This document shows positions 57,839-64,000 of a stretch of 64,000 nt of DNA, in pieces. Source of the DNA: Epiperipatus broadwayi (taxonomy: Eukaryota; Onychophora; Udeonychophora; Euonychophora; Peripatidae); NCBI GenBank assembly GCA_028023455.1, contig JAQFVV010000042.1, forward strand, positions 4,729,739 through 4,793,738, in the 5' to 3' direction. Both the position numbers and the translations under genes were made by a program. The stretch's first letter is position 1. The number at the start of each line of letters is the position of its first letter. The notes under the pieces were generated by a model. That model did not search any database and was not told where the DNA came from. It saw only the letters and a program-made list of their open reading frames with translations.

Positions 57839-60800
57839 ATTAATGTTTTGATTAATTTTATCCATTAAGTTTTTATCATTAATACAAAATTGATCAAGTT
57901 ATATATATATTTTAAAAAGAGCATTAGTATATTATTTTTAATATATATACGTTGCTTTCTTTTGGCTTTTGCTTTTATTTGATAGTTCTAGCAACATTTT
58001 TTGCAGTTCAGAACCATTATTTGTAGAAATGCAGACATCTCTAACAATCTCCATCTATTTTTAGTTCCTTCACAGTAGAAATAATATTTTAGGAGATTAT
58101 TTTTTTATATATACATTAAAACTGCATCCTAGTCAAAAAAATACTGCTATAATTGAAAACATTTGTCAGAGTTATTTGATATTGCATTTTAAAAAGGTGT
58201 TCTGATTTTGTTTTAAGTGAACTTTGACACTTCAATATATTTCTATATAATATATTTTTAGTGCCATTTTATTTTTGTTAAAACTAAAATAAAATTGGTT
58301 TATCTTTTTTTTTGTTGTTGTTAGATTAAAGATATCTTAGTATTCTTTAAGAATTTTTATACAAAGTTGTAAGTTGAGATAAACAACTGAAAATCAGAGT
58401 AAATAACACAGATCTGAAGCATGCATTTCAATTTATAATCACTTAAATACAATAAAAGAAAAAAATAGCCTGTAGCAAATGATCTTCATAATAGAAATAC
58501 AATCTGATAAGCTGAAGATTTTACTGGCAAATTCATAGATCGAAGTATTAGATATTTCATGTTATAAGTTAAGAGCTTAAACATCACGATTTTTTTCAGC
58601 TTACTCCTATGTTTTCAACAATAGTTATCTTCATTCTATTTTAGTGTTATCTACTGCAAGCTTCAGTAATAATGAGGATATGGATATTATAGCCCAATAC
58701 CATCTAGTGTCTATTGATTATTCAGGATTACAATAAATAACTCTAGTGTAGAATAAAGCATACACTCCAAGAGTAAATTTAGAATAGAGAAAAATTAAGC
58801 TTGATAAAGTTAATTTTATCTAAAGTTTTATTTTTCTCTCAAAAGTATTTGATAATATAAAGCTCTGGATAAAATCTACTCATGTTCGAATGACTTTTCA
58901 GAGAATACAAAGGCCTGTTTTTTCAAAACACCTCTCTCTATATATATTCATACTGATATTATTCTTAAAGCTCTTAATGATAAAAAATGTGAATGATTTA
59001 TCAATAAACAGAAAAAGAGGAAAGATTAACAGTTTGATACAATGCTATTGGAATCAGACAAGAAAGTTAAGCAATTTGGATTGGTTAAAGATCTACAGAA
59101 CATTGATTACAAAAATATTTTTTATTAGGACTTAAACCTGTGATCTCAAATGAGAAATTGGAAGTTGATATCCAAATATACAAACCAGTATTGGAAAATA
59201 TAAAGGGGTTGAGCATATGGAAAATATCTGACTAAAAAAAAGAATGATATAATGTGAATATCAGGAATGTATAGGCTACGAGATCAAAGAGGAGAGATCA
59301 GTTACGTCACCATTGGTATGTTCAGCCTAAATAAGATTTATATGTACAAGCATATAATACTTTTGATTTATTTTATATAACATTGACATCATGTAATGCT
59401 TTATTTTTTCTATAAGACAAGTAACCTATCATTGAATCCACTAATTTTTAACTTTAATCAATAAATTCTATTGCTATATAATAATTTGTGTCAGGTTCGT
59501 GACTTAGTTTAAACCCATTAAGCTGCTTATTATCAAATCAGCCATATCTTACCAACTACATAATCTTTAGAATAGGTGCTATAAATTTTTCCACTTTACA
59601 ATTAGTGGTTAATTTACCAAAGCATAATTTTTTGATTGACTAAAATATTGTATGTATAGTTCTCAAGTAAGTGGATTATAGTTTCCTCTTGCTATTCACA
59701 AATTACCAATAATATACAATTTTAAAATAGTACATCCAAAATGCTTTGTTGGGATGGACCAATAAAAAGGCTAAAGAAAAATTTTAAGTAAGCTTGGGAA
59801 CACTTATATCATAAAGTGATTTGAAAATTTTCCAGTAATATACTGTATTTTTACATTTTACTATTTTACTCTGGCAAAGTCTATAATTATTTAAAATGTT
59901 AAAATTTAAGTCATCTTCAACAACTGTATGTGATTTTTTTTAATGATCCCTTTGAGTATGAGAAAATAAAACAAAAAGTTACTCATGTAGAAAATGATTT
60001 GAATTATGGGTATTTCAGTATTGTATTAAAAGTCCTGGGAGCAAAAAGGTCAGAAAATACCTGCCTCTAACAATCTATAAGTCATCATATATTATTCAGT
60101 GATTAGGTATGCGATGAATGATCTGAAATATATTTCTTGATCAGCTCAGTTTTCTTGATTATTGTATTTGAAAGATTCATTACCATTCTATAATAGACCA
60201 CTAGACTAATTGAAATAGTATTAACATTATTCATCTCTGTTATCTGATAGTGGAGCAAAGATTGGAAAGGTTAAGATCTGGATTAAGGTTTTGGTCCAAA
60301 AGACAATTTAAATGCCAATTTATCTATATAAAATACAAGTATATACATAAAAAAAAATCAGAAAAGATATTCTGCTAAAAAGGTTGATTTAGCATATGAA
60401 ATATTTTATTACTATAAAGTATCATTGAAAACAACAAAACTATTATCAACATTTATTCATGAAGTAATAATAAATCTATTAGTCAAATTCTCTGGAATGA
60501 ATGTTATAATGAAATCATCAGATGCTCTCCGCTCATAAAGCCCCCTTTGTTTTAAAAAAAGTTGATGAAATTAAACTTTTTAAGCTTTTTTTTTGCTTTT
60601 GAAAAGGGTGATAGAAAACAATGTAAAGGAAACTACCCGTTTTTAAGATGTAAATGCAATTTCAAACAGAAAATTACTTTGGAAAGTTTATTAAAATGAG
60701 TAAAGTTGAAAGAGAAATATTTGTTTACAAGGAGTTATTATAAAAAATTACAATCCTAGCAACTGATTTAATAGTTTTTTTTTTTATTATTGTTATTGTT

Positions 60801-61719
60801 GTTATTATTATTATAGAAAAGAAAATATAAATATAAAAAGTCTTATATATACATTGAGGAAATTTGTCTGCGATCGCCAGTGATCAGAATTTGAATTTGT
60901 GTTGAGTAAACTTGAAATTGAACAGTTTGAGTTTTTTTTTTTTTCAGATAGGTGATCCATAATCAATCTAGATGACCACTCAATAATTCTTAGCCAAAAC
61001 AAAGATGGAAAATAGCTTAAATCCTCATTACCTGGCATTTGAAAAGCATAGTGAGTATTGACTTTTTGCTGTTCTTTTATAATGAGTTAATGGATAATCC
61101 TTTTTTTTTTTCAGTGGCTTATATGAAGACTAACTTTACCTCAGATATAATCTATATCTACCTAACTATCTATTTATCTAGTTAATTATTAATCCTTTAT
61201 AATATAAAATAACACAAAAAAAGGTTATAGCTGTTCAATCAAAATTCAGCATGATTTAGATTGAATTTTGTATTATGGATCTTTTATGAAGGAATATAAA
61301 AATTTGTGAGAATCAACTGCTTATTGTTTAATCCTAATATAAATAATATTTAATTATTTTAATGATTGATTTATGCCAACTTAAAAGCTCTGCCTAATCT
61401 ACCTATTGATCTACGAAAGATATTTTATTTCCGTGTTTGCTTTCAACTGAATCAGGTCAGATGAGCCTCCTGGAATTCATTCTCTAGGAATCACACGTGC
61501 TCCTTAGGAAATTAAAAATAATAATGAAATAAATCTTTAAAGAATATGGACTTCCATTGTATAGGGTTTTATTAATTATGTTTTTGATTCTGTATCTACA
61601 TCAGCTGCAATTAATGATTCAAAAATCCAAACCAGAAACAAAATGTATAAAGTTATAGGAAATTATTTTTAAAATGTAAGAAAGATAAAGATAAATGTGA
61701 AAGTGATTTAAAGTATTAA
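57839..61719. other. AT-rich stretch, no gene recognised
   Basis: Nearly 4 kb without a recognised gene or element. An 81-codon frame at 58890-59135 and a 75-codon minus frame at 60811-61038 have no known motif. T-runs at 60775-60785, 60933-60945 and 61100-61112. Confidence 0.4.
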
Positions 61720-61732
61720 GATTATTTTATAT

Positions 61733-61843
61733 ATATATTTTTCATATGTCAAAGCATCGGCAGGGAAGCGAACCCGCAGCAATTGTCTGCAAGCAATTGC
61801 TTGCAAGGCAGCTACGCTGACCTCTCAGCTACCAGTGCTTGAC
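61733..61843 (-). repeat. tRNA-derived SINE with target duplication
   Basis: Minus-strand copy: GTCAAGCACTGGTAGCTGAG, AGGTCAGCGTAGCTGCC, the longer anticodon region (TTGCAAGCAATTGCTTGCAG), GGGTTCGCTTCCC and GATGCTTTGACATATG plus tail. Flanks share GATTATTTTATAT (61720-61732) and GATTATTTTGTAT (61844-61856), a 13-bp duplication with one mismatch. Confidence 0.85.
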
Positions 61844-61856
61844 GATTATTTTGTAT

Positions 61857-62440
61857 TTTAGAATAACTTTTTACAGATTTGCTCAAATTAAATAATAATC
61901 AATATTTGATGTCTCATAATCATGATTTTGTAAAATCAATTAATTTGAAAATAAACCTAGAAATAAAGTTATTAAAAGTAATGTTTTATAGAATTATACG
62001 ATCTAATAATAGTGCGATTGATGAAAAAAAAAAAGGATAATTATATTTATTTAGGTGACTAAAAACAAAGACTAAGGAAGCAATCATGGAATGCATTTGA
62101 GAGCTTAATATTAAACTCAAATAAACTGTACGTTAAGATTAAAAAAAAAAGTTTTTAATTATTATATTTTACCTGCTCTATAATATGGCTACTGAATATA
62201 AAGATTAAATTCAAAACTGAAACTAAAATGCAAATGATGCAGAGAAATATAAAAAACAAAACAAAACAAGAATGAATTCCAAACTGGGATCATTAATATT
62301 GGCAACTCACTGTTAATTAGATGAATTAAACTTCTCCAGAATATAATGATCAATCTAAATAAGATTGAAGCAAACAACTAATTATATATTACAATTATTT
62401 AATTATCAACCTGGCTTTCATCTCTTATTGAGATCTTTTC
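61857..62440. other. AT-rich stretch, no gene recognised
   Basis: No recognised feature; the part next to 62440 may be the decayed 3' end of the following LINE fragment. Confidence 0.4.
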
Positions 62441-62458
62441 AATATATTTTCCAGAATA

Positions 62459-62652
62459 TATCCTAAGATCTAGGTGCAGTGCTCTCAGATTCAAGGCTCT
62501 TTACTGATGAAAGCCACAAGCTAGAAAGTAGTTTGGGGATATTGGATAAGTAGGCACTAGATAGGGATTTTATGCGCAAACCTTCTGGCATCCATTGATT
62601 ACTCTGGCTTGCACTGACTGGCACTACTGTATGGAGAGTTTTGCCTGTTTTA
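62459..62652 (+). mobile_element. 5'-truncated family-A element, 15-bp target duplication
   Basis: The element is bounded by ATATTTTCCAGAATA (62444-62458) and ATATTCTCCAGAATA (62653-62667), one mismatch in 15. It begins TCCTAAGATCTAGGTGCAGT, in the middle of the family, without an inverted left arm, and ends with the fixed 3' end GAGAGTTTTGCCTGTTTTA. Truncation at the 5' side with a constant 3' end and long duplications is the signature of target-primed reverse transcription. It contains a hammerhead-like motif at 62489-62547 and is inserted in a LINE fragment. Confidence 0.85.
62489..62547 (+). ncRNA. Hammerhead ribozyme-like motif, family A
   Basis: Core CTGATGA (62504-62510) and GAAA are intact. 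Stem II is AGC-CACAA-GCT, as in the 5.2-kb copy and compensatory to GGC/GCC at 53.5 kb. Stem I keeps pairing through G.T pairs (ATTCAA with TTGGAT; CTTTA with TGGGG). The triplet is GTT in place of GTC, and stem III has a G.G mismatch, so cleavage is doubtful. Confidence 0.5.
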
Positions 62653-63739
62653 ATATTCTCCAGAATAACATATCCATTTGGTCTGTCAGACTCTCTAATG
62701 ACATACATATAATTATGATAATAACGTCCATCCAAGCACTTCCTCTCTTTATCCATCATCTTTCTTAGTAAGCTTCATATATTGCCTTAATGAATTAGTT
62801 CATTTAATAATATAACCAAAATAAAATATATTTGTCTTGGAATTTTATGTATAATCTGACCAGGTATCCACTTATTCATTTTTTTTCTGTTTATAGTACT
62901 CTCAAAAGTTTTTGTCACTATTAGTTCAAAAGCATCAAAATCTTTTCTATTTTTTTTATACCCAGTTACCATATCCATAGAGAGTCATATGAATTACTCT
63001 GAACAATTATGCTCTTATTTTTAAAGATATGTATCTACAGTTTTTCATTGTAAATCATCCTAGTACCAGTATGCAATAAATATTTGGATTATGAATTTTT
63101 TGTCGATGAATGATTTAAAAAGACAAAAAGTGTTGACAACATCTATATCAAATTTAAGCCAACTGTTAATTTTGTCATTATTGTTTTTTTTTTTTTTAGT
63201 ATTTTGACATATTACTATTTTTACTGTGTTGTTTAATTTTTTTAATGAGTATTTTTTGTATCTTCTCTGGTTTTAAATACTGTAATCAGCACATCTAATA
63301 TGTTGATATTTTTTGCATAAATACACTTTTTATTTACATCCATTTTAACTCTTTATTACACATTGAATATATAAATTTAGTAAATAAGATATTAATAATG
63401 CAATCATGTATATATCACCAATGAAATATTTCACCTATAGCATTATCATAATAAGAGATAGTCTGGTCCATCTATTTTTCTAAGAATAGTTAATACTTAC
63501 TATGAGCGATTGAATCAAAGATCTTTTAATCTACAAAATATATAATGATGTCTTTTTGTTTTTTCTTAATTTTTTAAACTATCCAAAGCACATCAAAAAA
63601 TTTATCTCTTATTAATCAATCTCTCATGAAATCGTCTTACATTATTTGTCTTCAATAATTTTGATCATAATTATTGTAAATAATGCAAAAAATATTGTAT
63701 GATATTTCTTTACAGTTTGTCAAGATTTCTTTCTGTTAG

Positions 63740-64000
63740 TTTTATTAATAAGCTGTAATAGCTAAACAGCATTAAGCTGTTGCACATGCGCTTTGCAGAT
63801 TTTAAGTATAAATGACTGAATACAAACACTTCAAACACATGATAAAGTCTTTGGGAAAAGATAGAATGGCCATCTATCTTTTCGAACCCAAACTCTTTTG
63901 TATGGGCAAATCTTAAGTGCCTGAAAGTGAAAGCGTGAAGATATTAAGATAGATGGCCATTCTATCTTTTCCCAAAGACTTTATCATGTGTTTGAAGTGT
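63740..64000. repeat. Repeat family C with inverted arms, cut by the window end
   Basis: GCTGTTGCACATGCGCTTTG (63777) and the following 150 bases match 40018-40190. Here the block ACACTTCAAACACATGATAA...AGAATGGCCATCTAT (63823-63877) returns as its mirror at about 63946-64000, a near-perfect inverted repeat of about 54 bases around a 68-base centre. The second arm reaches the last base, so the element continues beyond the window. Confidence 0.75.

Larger units (their letters stand above)
62441..63720 (-). pseudogene. LINE reverse-transcriptase fragment, interrupted by family-A insertion
   Basis: Minus-strand pieces in order: a worn FVDxxKAFDSI-like block (FDSIAHSKY near 63500-63520) followed by LEKMDGPDYL (about 63460-63480), typical of LINE reverse transcriptases; then GYKKNRKDFDAFELI and NRKKMNKWIPGQI (62850-62970), matching the KK.DAFE...R...R.N.WI..QI segment after the catalytic domain; then DKERKCLDGRYYHNYMYVIR and ESDRPNG (62670-62757), matching the GKR.RGRP...WLD...V.RE..DR end. 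A 194-bp family-A element interrupts it at 62459-62652. Clade differs from the fragments at 36 and 49 kb; closest to the RTE/BovB-like pattern in my judgement. Confidence 0.65.

Noticed and set aside
3772-62652. Family A as ordinary MITEs (cut-and-paste transposons)
   Set aside because: Duplications are 12-15 bp and of varying length, and 5' ends vary, which does not fit DNA transposons with fixed ends.

Overview
The window is AT-rich (by eye about three quarters A+T) animal-type nuclear DNA from an invertebrate-like genome that I cannot place to a lineage. It carries tRNA-derived SINEs, LINEs, Penelope-like elements (PLEs), hAT, pogo/Tigger-like and Merlin-like DNA transposons, and many foldback elements. 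Transposon genes are broken by stops and frameshifts. I found no intact host protein gene, rRNA or functional tRNA. The best hints of a host gene are a GC/CpG-richer patch at 34.0-34.6 kb with a splice-donor-like site on the minus strand and an unidentified minus-strand reading frame at 32.0-32.3 kb.

Layout. 0-1.3 kb: LTR-like leader. 3.8-5.4 kb: two foldback elements of family A. 8.2-9.2 kb: a tRNA SINE inside a dispersed repeat (DR1). 12.5-14.8 kb: DR1 with a family-A element, itself holding a nested foldback. 14.7-18.1 kb: hAT transposase pseudogene split by a 1,631-bp Merlin-like element with an 8-bp target duplication. 18.3-18.9 kb: LINE 3' end. 21.1-22.4 kb: Tigger-like copy 1. 26.5-30.2 kb: Tigger-like copy 2, containing a 2,481-bp Merlin-like element with a broken zinc-ribbon N-terminus. 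31.6-32.6 kb: large inverted repeat. 36.0-36.7 and 48.8-49.7 kb: related LINE fragments. 38.8-39.3 kb: possible DIRS-like remnant. 41.3-41.8, 48.1-48.6 and 50.5-53.9 kb: PLE fragments (reverse transcriptase and GIY-YIG parts). 54.5-55.3 kb: foldback family B. 56.5-61.8 kb: three SINEs. 62.4-63.7 kb: LINE fragment with a family-A insertion. 63.7-64.0 kb: repeat shared with 40 kb, running off the window.

Most interesting: two different foldback families contain what read as complete type I hammerhead self-cleaving ribozymes. Family A (best copy 53490-53548, plus) has the CTGATGA and GAAA cores, a two-part stem I, a short stem II with a compensatory change between copies, a two-base-pair stem III and a GTC cleavage triplet. 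Family B (54639-54699, minus) has the canonical core, a 5-bp stem II, an 11-bp two-part stem I and an ATA cleavage triplet. Family-A copies have a fixed 3' end, variable 5' ends and 12-15-bp target duplications, so they look like small retroelements, probably mobilised by the PLEs or LINEs around them (compare known PLE hammerheads and retrozymes). All readings are by eye; no search or folding program was run.
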